A stretch of DNA of 64,000 nt from Streptomyces sp. NBC_01268 (GCF_036240795.1 NZ_CP108454.1:1550001-1614000); one strand, 5' to 3'; positions 37,759 to 47,501 are shown, counted from the first letter of the stretch. Made by a program: numbers and translations. Notes: generated from the sequence alone by a model not told the origin.

Positions 37759-39102
37759 GTGAACAGCTTGGCCAAGTTCGGCCCCGAGCTGCGCCGGAGA
37801 CGGCTGGCGGCAGGCATGACGCTGGACGGGCTCGCGGCGCGCGTGCACTACAGCAAAGGGCAGTTGAGCAAGGTGGAGACGGGCCGACAGCAGCCCACTC
37901 CGGAGCTGGCGCGGCTGTGCGACGGCGCCGTCGGCGCGGCCGGGGAGCTCGCCGCCCTCGTGCCGTACGGGCCGGGTGTGCCGCGCCCGAGCCGCCGTCT
38001 GGTGATGGCGGCCGGTGCCGGTGCCGCGCTCGCGCTGGGCGGCCCTCCCTCGGGCGCGGCGGAGCCGGTACCGCCCGCCGGGGCTGCGGGGGCCGGCGGC
38101 GGCATGACCCCCGCCTCGCCGGCTCGCGCCGTCGGGGCGGCGGACCCGGCCGGGATGGCGGACGCCGTCGGCGGGCCGCTGCTCGACGGCGTGCAGGCCC
38201 TCTTCGGGGAGTTCCGACGGCTCGGCCAGACCGCCCCGGCCGCGTTCGTCCTGCCCTCCCTCGCCGCCCAGGCCCGCGCGCTGCCCTCCCTGGCCCGTGC
38301 CTCCGGAGGTCGCACGGCGCGGGGCCTGTACGTGCTCGCCTCCCGGTACGCCGAGTTCACCGGCTGGATGGCCCAGGAGAGCGGGGACGACGGGGCCGCG
38401 CTCACGTGGACGGACGCCGCCGTGCGACTCGCCGAGGCCGCGGGCGACCGGGACCTGGCGGCGTACGCCCTCGTGCGCCGGGGGCTGATCGCCTTCTACA
38501 GCGGTGACGCCAAGGCCACCGTCGAGCTCGTCCAGGGAGCGCAGGCAGGCCGATTACCGGCGCGCGTCCGTGGCCTGGCCGCCCAGCGCGAAGCCCAGGG
38601 CCATGCGCTCGGCGGCGACCGCGACTCCTGTCTTCGCGCCCTCGACCGGGCCAGGGGCCTGCTCGACCGCGCCGCGACCGCCGGGGCGGACGGCCTGCCC
38701 GTGGTCGGCACCACCCATGTCGGCGATCCCGTCTCCATGACGACCGGCTGGTGCCTGCTCGACCTCGGACTGCCACGGCAGGCGGCGGAGGCCCTCGACC
38801 GGGAGGTCGCCCTCCTCCCGGAGCACGCCCTGCGCACCCGGGTGCGCTACGGGGTGCGCCGCGCGCTCTCCCACGCGGTGGCGGGCGAGGTGGAGCACGC
38901 GTGCGCGATCGCCCTGCCGCTGCTGGCCGGAGGCGAGGCACTCGCCTCCGCGACGATCCGCGTCGATCTCCAGCGCCTCTCCCGTGTCCTCGCCCGGCAC
39001 CACAGGAACCCGGCCGTGCGCGCGTTGTCGCCACTGCTCACGGCCGCACTGCACGACACCGTCCACCCCACCGTCGTACGAGAGGCAGTCCCGCGTGTCT
39101 GA
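37759..39102 (+). CDS. XRE-family HTH protein with hydrophobic segment and TPR-like C-terminus
   Basis: 447 residues from the GTG at 37759. The XRE HTH (about 8-55; LAARVHYSKGQLSKVETGRQ) is followed by a twin-arginine-like basic and hydrophobic stretch SRRLVMAAGAGAALALGG (78-95), a Gly/Ala/Pro linker and a helical repeat region (about 150-440) typical of streptomycete regulators with TPR-like sensors. It is first of four co-oriented genes and overlaps the TIR gene by 8 bp. Likely regulator or sensor of the island. Not known from any named system. Confidence 0.75.
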   Translation: MNSLAKFGPELRRRRLAAGMTLDGLAARVHYSKGQLSKVETGRQQPTPELARLCDGAVGAAGELAALVPYGPGVPRPSRRLVMAAGAGAALALGGPPSGAAEPVPPAGAAGAGGGMTPASPARAVGAADPAGMADAVGGPLLDGVQALFGEFRRLGQTAPAAFVLPSLAAQARALPSLARASGGRTARGLYVLASRYAEFTGWMAQESGDDGAALTWTDAAVRLAEAAGDRDLAAYALVRRGLIAFYSGDAKATVELVQGAQAGRLPARVRGLAAQREAQGHALGGDRDSCLRALDRARGLLDRAATAGADGLPVVGTTHVGDPVSMTTGWCLLDLGLPRQAAEALDREVALLPEHALRTRVRYGVRRALSHAVAGEVEHACAIALPLLAGGEALASATIRVDLQRLSRVLARHHRNPAVRALSPLLTAALHDTVHPTVVREAVPRV

Positions 39103-39844
39103 GATCTTCATCAACTACCGGACCGGTGACGGGAACGAGATCGCCGCGCTCATCTACCAGGCCCTGTCGCAGCGCTTCGGCAAGGACGCCGCGTTCTTCG
39201 CCGGCGAGTCGATCCGGGCCGGCCAAAGCTTCCCCCACGAACTGCTGACCCGTGTCCGGCGGAGCAGCGTCCTGCTCCCGGTCATCGGACCGGAATGGTC
39301 GGCACACCCGCGTCTCCGCGAGGAGGACGACTGGGTCCGCATCGAGATCACGGAGGCCTGGCGCTGCGGCGTGCCCGTGGTCCCCGTCATCCGGGGCCGC
39401 CGGACGGACCGCCTGGACCCTGCCAGCCTGCCGCCGGAGCTGGCACACCTGGCGGAGCTCCAGTCCCTGCGCATCGACTCGACGAGCCACGACCGGGATC
39501 TGCGGGAGATCGGCGACGCCGTGGCCGAACTCGTGCCCCGCCTGGCGTCCCGCGACGCCCGCCGCACCGCCCCGGACACGGAGACACCGGGCACGACGCG
39601 CAACTCGATCGCCGGCGGCAACAGCGGCGTCAGCCTCCAGACACGGGACATCGGCGAACTCGGCACGATCATCACGGGCCCGACCGGCCCGGTCCACACC
39701 GGCCCCGGCGCCCAGCACAACCACACCCACACCCACCGCCCGAACATCACCGGTGACGGTACGGCGTATGTGGCCGGGGACAACCACGGGGGCATCTCAC
39801 ACCGCTTCGGCCACGCGGAGAGGGACGAGGCCGACGGCCGATGA
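39095..39844 (+). CDS. TIR-domain protein with C-terminal amyloid-like (BASS/RHIM-like) motif
   Basis: 249 residues from the GTG at 39095. The TIR domain (1-150) has box 1 EIFINYRTGDG, FAGESIRAGQSF and DDWVRIEITEAWRCGVPVVP; E84 lines up with the catalytic Glu of NADase TIR domains (KDWVHKE in SARM1). The C-terminal region contains NSIAGGNSGVSLQTRDIG (170-187) and further G/N/H-rich repeats (195-238), resembling bacterial amyloid signalling sequences of the RHIM-like type. Predicted NAD+-cleaving effector triggered by assembly. It overlaps the next gene by ATGA. Confidence 0.82.
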   Translation: MSEIFINYRTGDGNEIAALIYQALSQRFGKDAAFFAGESIRAGQSFPHELLTRVRRSSVLLPVIGPEWSAHPRLREEDDWVRIEITEAWRCGVPVVPVIRGRRTDRLDPASLPPELAHLAELQSLRIDSTSHDRDLREIGDAVAELVPRLASRDARRTAPDTETPGTTRNSIAGGNSGVSLQTRDIGELGTIITGPTGPVHTGPGAQHNHTHTHRPNITGDGTAYVAGDNHGGISHRFGHAERDEADGR

Positions 39845-41751
39845 GCGGAGCGTTCTTCACGGGGGTGCAGGCCGAGGGCGGGAACGTGCACGCCGGCTCG
39901 GGCCCCCAGTACATCTACAACTTCCGTGAGCCGACAGCGCCGGGTGCTCCGCCACTCCGACCGCTGGCCGAGGACCACCTCGCCTGGCTCTCCCGGCGAT
40001 TCGTCCCTCCTACCGGCATGGCCAGGGCCCGTGAACGCCTGCGGCACCAGGGCACGCTTCTTCTGGACGCGCTGCCGGGCAGCGGGCGCAACGCCACGGC
40101 CCGGATGCTGCTGCACAAGCTGACGAAGTCCCGGCCTCCCCGTCAGATCCTGCCGGACCAGGACCTCGAAGCAGACCTGGCGGGCAAGTATCTCGGTGAG
40201 GGCGATCGCCTGCTGCTCGACCTCTCCGAGGCCGAGCAAGGGACATGGGACCTGGTGCTCGACAGGCTTCCCTCATTCCACCAGTCGGTACGGGACCGCA
40301 GAGCCCACTTGGTGGTCGTCCTCCCGCACCGCACCCACCCCATGAGCAACGAGGTGGCGGCCTGGCGGCACACGATCATGCGTCCGAACGGCATGGACCT
40401 CCTGATGCGCGCCCTGCGCTGTGATGACCCGCCGGTCGTGGAAGCTCCCGCGGATCTACCGCCCGTCGTCCATGCCTACATCTCGGAGTCCCCACCCCTC
40501 CGTGACATCGCCCGCCTCGCCCGGCTCGTGGGTGAGGCACGGCAGGCCAACCCCATGGAGGGCGTCGAGTCCTGGTGTGCCGTGGCCCTTCGGAGTCTGC
40601 ACGCACTCGCCCCCACCGTGCAGGCGGCGGTCGACGCCCTGACCACGGGGCCCGACCGTGCCCTGCTCCTCGCGACAGCGATGCTTCCTGGGGCCCGCCC
40701 CCACGTACTGCATCACGCCGGCGTCGAACTCCTCAGGGTTGTCGGGCACCCAGCAGACGACCGGCCGCTCCTCGAACGCGAGGCAATGTCCCGGCAGCTG
40801 GCCGCCATCAAGGCATCCGTGCGCCCAGACGGCTCGGTCACCTTTGACCTGCCCGACTATGCGGCAGCCGTCCGCACCCATTTCTGGACACATATGCCGG
40901 GTCTATGGCAGCACTTACAGTCATGGGTCGGGCAGACCGTTCAGCTTCCATCGCTCACGTCCACCGACCGCGACGCACTTGTCGCCGGCTACGCGGAGCA
41001 GTCTCTGAGGACGGGCCAGCATCAGGCTCTTCTCGCCTTAGCAGAGGATTGGGCACAAAGAGACGAATCCCGATCGGTCCAGGCCGCGGTCCAGGCACTC
41101 GGGCACGGACTCAGCCATCCGAGCACCGGCCGGACTTTTCGCCAGAAGATCTACTCGTGGACCAAAGAGAGTGAACTCCCTCGCGGACTCGCCCGGGCGC
41201 TCGTAGCCGTCTCCAAGGACGTCATCGCGATCAGCCACCCGTTCGAGGCGCTGGTCCGTCTGCACCACCTGGCCCGGCGGGCCGGCCGCAACCTGGGCGC
41301 CGACCGGCACCTGCTGACGCTGGTGACGTCCGACCGGCAACTCCAGCGGAGCATGCTCGACCGCCTCGCCCGGGACCTGACCCAGCACACCTGGCGCGCC
41401 GACGTCACCCTCTTCCGCGCCTGCGCCGCCCCGCCCCTCCTCACCTCGCCCCGCGAGAACCGCCCGCCGCTCCTCGACCGCCACGACGTGGTCACGGCTC
41501 TCACCACCGCCTGGCGCGCCCTGTGCACCCGCCGCGACGAGGCCGAGTGGCTGCCCCAGGCGGAGGAATGGCTGAGCACCGCCGACGAGGACCGCCGGTA
41601 CGGGGACGTGCTGCTCGATGTCCTCGCCCGGGCCGCCGGGCCCGACCCGGCCGTCGTGGCCCGGCTCTATGTCCTGTCGCTCCCTCACCCGTGCAGCGGG
41701 CGGCTGCGCCGGCGGCTCGACGCCGCGCAGGGGCTCCGGCCCGCTCGCTGA
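39841..41751 (+). CDS. NTPase-like protein (degenerate P-loop, STAND-like) with N-terminal amyloid-like motif
   Basis: 636 residues. The N-terminus GVQAEGGNVHAGSGPQYIYN (8-27) resembles the motif at the end of the TIR protein. A P-loop-like region LLLDALPGSGRNATARML (73-90) has Arg where the Walker lysine should be, and RLLLDLSE (123-130) could be Walker B. The rest (about 200-636) is helical with no recognised repeats. It is probably a signalling or sensor ATPase-like partner that recruits the TIR effector. Base composition is less GC-rich around 40840-41060 than in neighbours. No named family was recognised with certainty. Confidence 0.6.
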   Translation: MSGAFFTGVQAEGGNVHAGSGPQYIYNFREPTAPGAPPLRPLAEDHLAWLSRRFVPPTGMARARERLRHQGTLLLDALPGSGRNATARMLLHKLTKSRPPRQILPDQDLEADLAGKYLGEGDRLLLDLSEAEQGTWDLVLDRLPSFHQSVRDRRAHLVVVLPHRTHPMSNEVAAWRHTIMRPNGMDLLMRALRCDDPPVVEAPADLPPVVHAYISESPPLRDIARLARLVGEARQANPMEGVESWCAVALRSLHALAPTVQAAVDALTTGPDRALLLATAMLPGARPHVLHHAGVELLRVVGHPADDRPLLEREAMSRQLAAIKASVRPDGSVTFDLPDYAAAVRTHFWTHMPGLWQHLQSWVGQTVQLPSLTSTDRDALVAGYAEQSLRTGQHQALLALAEDWAQRDESRSVQAAVQALGHGLSHPSTGRTFRQKIYSWTKESELPRGLARALVAVSKDVIAISHPFEALVRLHHLARRAGRNLGADRHLLTLVTSDRQLQRSMLDRLARDLTQHTWRADVTLFRACAAPPLLTSPRENRPPLLDRHDVVTALTTAWRALCTRRDEAEWLPQAEEWLSTADEDRRYGDVLLDVLARAAGPDPAVVARLYVLSLPHPCSGRLRRRLDAAQGLRPAR

Positions 41752-41784
41752 TCCCCATCCGACCCTCGTCCCGGAGACATCACC

Positions 41785-42942
41785 GTGAGTTCTGGACACA
41801 AGACCATGACGGCTTTCCTCACACTCATCGGCGCCCTGGTGATCGTGATCGCCGGACTCTGCACCCGATGGGCTTGGTGGGCCTGGCCGGCCGCCTTCGG
41901 CGCGCTGCTGGCGGTCGCTGCTGCCGTGCTCGTCGGGGTACGCAGACGGCGACCACTCATCCCCCGCGAGTTCGTCCTCGAACCCGACCTGCCCATCCCC
42001 CCGATCGAGCGCTGGGAGAAGGTCGTCCGCAACATCGCGCTGCCCAGCCTCTCCCCCGACTACGACTTCCTGGTCACCGCCCTCGTCCGCTGGGTGCCGG
42101 TCGACGTGCCCCACGGGGCGCCCGAGGTCAGCAGTGCGGGGCTCGCGGTGGACGCCGTGCTGTCCCGGGCACGGGTGATCACAGTCGAGCAGCCGCCGCA
42201 GCGCGCCAGCCTGGTGCAGCACCAGCTGAGCGGTGAGCTGGCGACGATGCTCCCCGATGCGACCGGCCGGGTCCTGGCGATGGCGGAGAACCTCGTGGTG
42301 ACGCTCTCCGACGCGGACCGGGAGCGGCTGGAGAAACTGGCCACGGTGCGGAAGGACGAGGCGGTCTGGGAGCACGAGCGCAAGTGGGAGCAGAGCAAGC
42401 GGGCCTACCTCGGCAAGGACGTGCTCACTTCCACGGGCAGCGCTGTGGTGTGGTGGCTGGCCAAGAACGACGACAAGGTCGACAAGGCCGTGGCGGACAT
42501 CGGTCTGCTCGCCCAGCTCACCGCGGTCGCCAACGACGAGCCGGTACCCGAGCGGCTGCACGGCTTCCTGGGCGGCGTCGGGGAGGGAGAGGCGCTGCGG
42601 AACGCTCCCGTCGACGGCGGGGAGGGGGACGAGGGGCAGGGGGCGGACGAGGAGGCCGCCGAGACGTTCGCCGACCGTTTCACCCGGCTCATGCACGATT
42701 CCGGACTCGACGAGGACGACCCGAGGTGGCTGCTCTTCGCCCGGCGGGTCGCCGACGACGCGAGGGCCACGGGAGTACCCGGAGCCGAGACGCTGGTAGG
42801 CCTGGCCGACGAGATGGAGCGTGACCTCCAGGGTCCGCCGACGGATGATGAGGAAACGCCCGGCAATCATGAGGGTCCAGGAACGGGCCCGAGCCAGAAC
42901 CACCCGACCGGCGAGGCCGGCCCGGGCGACGACCGCTGGTAG
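41785..42942 (+). CDS. Membrane protein of unknown function, last gene of the TIR island
   Basis: 385 residues. Two hydrophobic segments near the N-terminus (about 8-27 and 29-50) precede a cytosolic domain with a long helical segment (SDADRERLEKLATVRKDEAV and following) somewhat like SPFH/band-7 proteins. Then come an acidic linker (about 270-295), a helical region and an unstructured tail. It starts 33 bp after the NTPase-like gene with GGAG upstream of its GTG, so it is probably the same operon. It could be the membrane-acting or sensing part of the system; no function is proven. Confidence 0.6.
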   Translation: MSSGHKTMTAFLTLIGALVIVIAGLCTRWAWWAWPAAFGALLAVAAAVLVGVRRRRPLIPREFVLEPDLPIPPIERWEKVVRNIALPSLSPDYDFLVTALVRWVPVDVPHGAPEVSSAGLAVDAVLSRARVITVEQPPQRASLVQHQLSGELATMLPDATGRVLAMAENLVVTLSDADRERLEKLATVRKDEAVWEHERKWEQSKRAYLGKDVLTSTGSAVVWWLAKNDDKVDKAVADIGLLAQLTAVANDEPVPERLHGFLGGVGEGEALRNAPVDGGEGDEGQGADEEAAETFADRFTRLMHDSGLDEDDPRWLLFARRVADDARATGVPGAETLVGLADEMERDLQGPPTDDEETPGNHEGPGTGPSQNHPTGEAGPGDDRW

Positions 42943-42960
42943 ACCCACCCCTGGACACAC

Positions 42961-42998
42961 CGAAGGCCCGGCACCCCCCAAGGGGTCCCGGGCCTTCG
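42961..42998. terminator. Terminator between the island and metK
   Basis: The stem cgaaggcccgg (42961-42971) pairs with ccgggccttcg (42988-42998), with an inner acccc/ggggt pairing. It lies 18 bp after the last island gene and 24 bp after the metK stop on the other strand, so it may serve both. Confidence 0.8.
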
Positions 42999-43021
42999 TA
43001 CGACTGCCGTGAGGCGTGGGG

Positions 43022-44230
<1,209 letters not shown>

Positions 44231-44590
44231 AACGCTCCCTGGGGTTGCAGCGGCTGCTGGCTATTCGAATGCGGACCGGCAGGGGGCTGCGCCCCGCGAC
44301 GTTCCGAGAACAGTCTATCGGTCACGATCGGGTATCTGGCCAGGACTCCTGGCACGTGATTCGCGGAGGGGAGTGGAAATCACCCGTCCTGAGCGCGAGA
44401 TTGTCCGATATTAGTCGTTTTGGCGGTGCCGTCGCGACGAAAACCGGACGGTCTGTTCTCTTGACGGAGACCCCGCCGCGCCACTTCTGCCACCCATGTC
44501 ACACCCGACTGTGTCAGGACGGCGCCGAAGATGGCGGAGACACGTGACGCCGGAGGCGGTCGTGGGAGGTCAGGGCAGGTGCACGGCAGG
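44231..44590 (-). other. 360-bp region upstream of metK
   Basis: No gene was recognised. On the minus strand a possible -10 box TAATAT (44413-44408) lies about 180 bp before metK, but no good -35 was found at the expected distance. No SAM riboswitch of the S-box, SAM-II or SAM-IV kind could be recognised by eye. Confidence 0.3.
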
Positions 44591-45805
44591 TCAGGACCGC
44601 TGGGCGCGCAGGCGCGGGAGCACCAGGTCCCAGACCGTCTCCGCGAGCGCCTCCTTCGGGCCGTACGGGACGGGGGTCTCGGTGCCGTCGGCGGCGAGGA
44701 CCACGGCCTCGTTCTCCTCGGAGCCGAAGGTCTTGCGCTCCCCCACCTCGTTGACGACGAGCAGGTCGCAGCCCTTGCGGCGCAGCTTCGCGCGTCCGTT
44801 GGCCAGCACGTCGTCGGTCTCGGCGGCGAAACCGACGACGACCTGGCCGGGCAGGGCGCGCTCGGCGGCGAGCTCGGCGAGGATGTCGGGGTTGCGGACC
44901 AGCTCGACGGTGGGAGCGCCGCCGTCGTCCGTCTTCTTGATCTTGCCGGAGGCGTAGGCGGCGGGCCGGAAGTCGGCGACCGCGGCCGCCATCACCACCG
45001 CGTCGGCGTCGGCGACGGCCTTGAGGACCGCCTCGCGCAGCTGGACGGCGGTGCCGACGTGCACCACGTCGACGCCGGCCGGGTCGGGCAGGCCGGTGTT
45101 GGCCTCGACCAGGGTGACCCGGGCGCCACGCGCGGCGGCGGCCTTGGCGAGGGCGTAGCCCTGCTTCCCGGAGGAGCGGTTACCCAGGTAGCGGACCGGG
45201 TCCAGGGGCTCACGGGTGCCGCCCGCGCTGACCACGACGTGGCGGCCGGCCAGGTCGGGGGCGGTGACCCCGCGGGCCAGCACGCTGCGGCAGATCTCGA
45301 AGATCTCGCCGGGGTCGGGGAGGCGGCCCTTGCCGGTGTCGACACCGGTGAGCCGGCCGACGGCGGGCTCGATGACGACGGCGCCACGGCGGCGCAGCGT
45401 CGCCACGTTCTCCTGGGTGGCGGGGTGCTCCCACATCTCGGTGTGCATGGCCGGGGCGAAGACCACCGGGCAGCGCGCGGTGAGCAGCGTGTTGGTGAGC
45501 AGGTCGTCGGCGAGGCCGTGGGCGGCCTTGGCCAGCATGTCGGCGGTGGCCGGGGCGACCACGACCAGGTCGGCGCCCTGGCCGATGCGGACGTGCGGGA
45601 CCTCGTGGACGGACTCCCACACCTCGGTGGAGACCGGGTGGCCGGAGAGCGCGGACCAGGTGGCGGCGCCGACGAAGTGCAGGGCGGAGTCGGTGGGCAC
45701 GACACGGACGTCGTGACCCGACTCGGTCAGCCGCCGCAGCAGCTCGCACGCCTTGTACGCGGCGATTCCGCCGCTCACGCCCAGGACGACCTTCGGCTTG
45801 GCCAC
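44591..45805 (-). CDS. coaBC: Bifunctional phosphopantothenoylcysteine decarboxylase/synthetase
   Basis: 404 residues from the GTG at 45805, with GGGGAA upstream. The N-terminal CoaC flavoprotein domain (about 1-185; VVLGVSGGIAAYKACELLRR with VVAPATADMLAKAAHGLADD) is joined to the C-terminal CoaB domain (about 190-400; VVSAGGTREPLDPVRYLGNR and SSGKQGYALA). Two consecutive steps of coenzyme A biosynthesis. An in-frame ATG at 45880 would read through a 12-bp tandem repeat and is less likely. Confidence 0.95.
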   Translation of the reverse strand: MAKPKVVLGVSGGIAAYKACELLRRLTESGHDVRVVPTDSALHFVGAATWSALSGHPVSTEVWESVHEVPHVRIGQGADLVVVAPATADMLAKAAHGLADDLLTNTLLTARCPVVFAPAMHTEMWEHPATQENVATLRRRGAVVIEPAVGRLTGVDTGKGRLPDPGEIFEICRSVLARGVTAPDLAGRHVVVSAGGTREPLDPVRYLGNRSSGKQGYALAKAAAARGARVTLVEANTGLPDPAGVDVVHVGTAVQLREAVLKAVADADAVVMAAAVADFRPAAYASGKIKKTDDGGAPTVELVRNPDILAELAAERALPGQVVVGFAAETDDVLANGRAKLRRKGCDLLVVNEVGERKTFGSEENEAVVLAADGTETPVPYGPKEALAETVWDLVLPRLRAQRS

Positions 45806-45826
45806 GACTTCCCCTGCTCCCCGCGG

Positions 45827-45862
45827 TCGGATGCGTACTCGGATGCGTACTCGGATGCGTAC
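45827..45862. repeat. Three perfect copies of a 12-bp repeat before coaBC
   Basis: tcggatgcgtac is repeated three times without change, 21 bp upstream of the coaBC start and between it and the rpoZ terminator. In the coaBC frame it would encode a repeated VRIR unit. Confidence 0.85.
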
Positions 45863-45874
45863 GACTCCATGAGA

Positions 45875-45913
45875 CACCACAGGCCCGGCGGGTGTTCCGC
45901 CGGGCCTGTGGTG
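45875..45913 (-). terminator. Terminator after rpoZ
   Basis: A perfect 17-bp stem (45875-45891 with 45897-45913) and 5-nt loop lies 24 bp downstream of the rpoZ stop. It suggests coaBC is mostly transcribed from its own promoter. Confidence 0.85.
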
Positions 45914-45936
45914 ACAAGCGTTACAACGTGGGTGCT

Positions 45937-46209
45937 CTACTGCGCCGGGTCCGCAATCTTCTCGGAGGTCAGCAGGCCCGCGTTGATCTCGCGCAGCGCG
46001 ATCGAGAGCGGCTTCTCGTGGACGTGGGTGTCGACGAGCGGACCGACGTACTCAAGCAGGCCCTCGCCCAGCTGCGAGTAGTACGCGTTGATCTGACGCG
46101 CACGCTTGGCCGCGTAGATCACGAGGCTGTACTTGGAGTCCGTCGCCTCAAGCAGCTCGTCGATCGGCGGGTTGATGATGCCCTCGGGCGCGGTGATGGA
46201 AGAGGACAC
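45937..46209 (-). CDS. rpoZ: RNA polymerase omega subunit
   Basis: 90 residues. Omega binds beta-prime and helps RNA polymerase assembly. [20 protein letters not shown] and [16 protein letters not shown] are the conserved omega segments. It lies directly after gmk (28 bp), the normal gmk-rpoZ-coaBC order. Confidence 0.97.
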   Translation of the reverse strand: MSSSITAPEGIINPPIDELLEATDSKYSLVIYAAKRARQINAYYSQLGEGLLEYVGPLVDTHVHEKPLSIALREINAGLLTSEKIADPAQ

Positions 46210-46237
46210 GCTCTACCTTCCGAAGATGGAAAAAAGA

Positions 46238-46801
46238 TCAGACAACGTTCATCAACGTTAGCAGCTCGCGCGCGACGTCCTCGACCGAGGTGTTGACGAG
46301 GGTGGTGTCGAACTCCGACTCGGCGGCCAGCTCGACCTTCGCGGCGGCCAGCCGACGCTCGATCACCTCGGGCGACTCGGTGCCGCGGCCGGTGAGCCGG
46401 CGGACCAGCTCGTCCCAGCTCGGCGGGGCGAGGAAGACCAGCTGGGAGTCGTCCATGGACTCCTTGACCTGGCGGGCGCCCTGGAGGTCGATCTCCAGGA
46501 GGACCGGCTCGCCGGCCTCCAGGCGGTCGAGGACCGCGCCGCGGGGGGTGCCGTAGCGGTTGCCCGCGAACTCGGCCCACTCGAGGAGCTCGCCGTTGGC
46601 GATCAGCTTGTCGAACTCGTCGTCCGTCACGAAGAAGTACTGGACGCCGTGCTTCTCGCCGGGACGGGGCTTTCGTGTCGTGGCCGACACCGAGAGCCAG
46701 ACCTCGGGGTGGACCTTGCGCATATGAGCGACGACCGTGCTCTTGCCCACCCCTGAGGGGCCGGAGAGCACGGTCAGCCGCGGACGTACCTCTGCTGCCA
46801 T
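46238..46801 (-). CDS. gmk: Guanylate kinase
   Basis: 187 residues. It converts GMP to GDP with ATP. The P-loop [10 protein letters not shown] is at about 14-23, followed by [20 protein letters not shown] (GMP binding) and [11 protein letters not shown]. Expected length. First gene of gmk-rpoZ. Confidence 0.97.
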   Translation of the reverse strand: MAAEVRPRLTVLSGPSGVGKSTVVAHMRKVHPEVWLSVSATTRKPRPGEKHGVQYFFVTDDEFDKLIANGELLEWAEFAGNRYGTPRGAVLDRLEAGEPVLLEIDLQGARQVKESMDDSQLVFLAPPSWDELVRRLTGRGTESPEVIERRLAAAKVELAAESEFDTTLVNTSVEDVARELLTLMNVV

Positions 46802-46874
46802 GCAGCGATTATTCCAGCTTTACCGGTGTGCCCGGGACCCGCGTCCCGGGTGCACCCGGGACGCGCGCCCTCGG

Positions 46875-47198
46875 TCAGGCGCCGGTGCTGCCGAACTCGC
46901 GCTCCAGGGAGGCGATCTGGTTGGAGCCGAGGCCGCGGACCCGGCGACTCTCGGAGATGCCCAGGCGCTCCATGATCTGCTTGGCGCGGACCTTGCCCAC
47001 GCCCGGGAGGGACTCGAGCAGGGCGGAGACCTTCATCTTGCCGATGACGTCGTTCTCCTGGCCCGACTTGATGACCTCGTGGAGGGAGGCGCCGGAGTGC
47101 TTGAGTCGATTCTTGACCTCGGCCCGCTCCCGGCGAGCCGCGGCGGCCTTCTCGAGCGCGGCTGCGCGCTGTTCAGGGGTAAGGGGCGGAAGAGCCAC
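46875..47198 (-). CDS. ihf: Integration host factor, actinobacterial type
   Basis: 107 residues from the GTG at 47198 (ALPPLTPEQRAAALEKAAAA). The helix-hairpin-helix segment LESLPGVGKVRAKQIMERLG is characteristic of the mycobacterial/streptomycete IHF (mIHF/sIHF), a nucleoid-associated protein unrelated to E. coli IHF. It binds DNA without strict sequence specificity. Position between pyrF and gmk is standard. It has its own upstream region of about 300 bp. Confidence 0.95.
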   Translation of the reverse strand: MALPPLTPEQRAAALEKAAAARRERAEVKNRLKHSGASLHEVIKSGQENDVIGKMKVSALLESLPGVGKVRAKQIMERLGISESRRVRGLGSNQIASLEREFGSTGA

Positions 47199-47501
47199 GC
47201 CTACGTCACCTCGGATGTCGAACTGTCGGATACGGACCGGTGGGAAGCTGCACGCCCCACACCAGTGGAGCAGCGACCGACGTGGAGTACGCCGAACGCC
47301 GCCTCTGCCCCGGAGACTAGCGGCCAAGGCCGCTCCAGTCAGCGAGAACAGACGAAAAGTCCTGGTCAGCATCGACCGACCAGGACATTTCCGGCATAAC
47401 GACTCGGTTTTGGGCCAACTTTTGTCAAGGAGTGAGACGGCCGGGACACGCCACCCGACCTGCGGGTTGGCGAGAACCGGCCGAAATCGACCCCGAGGGG
47501 G
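47199..47501 (-). promoter_or_regulatory. Upstream region of ihf
   Basis: A 303-bp gap. On the minus strand TTGACA is at 47428-47423, a perfect -35 hexamer, but no good -10 is seen 16-19 bp later (TATGCC comes 24 bp later). This makes it a tentative promoter. No other gene was seen here. Confidence 0.35.

Noticed and set aside
37759..43021. Island as a prophage or integrative element
   Set aside because: No integrase, transposase, tRNA attachment site or flanking direct repeat was found; the four genes look like a simple operon insertion.
44231..44590. SAM riboswitch upstream of metK
   Set aside because: No S-box, SAM-II or SAM-IV core elements could be recognised in either strand of the gap.
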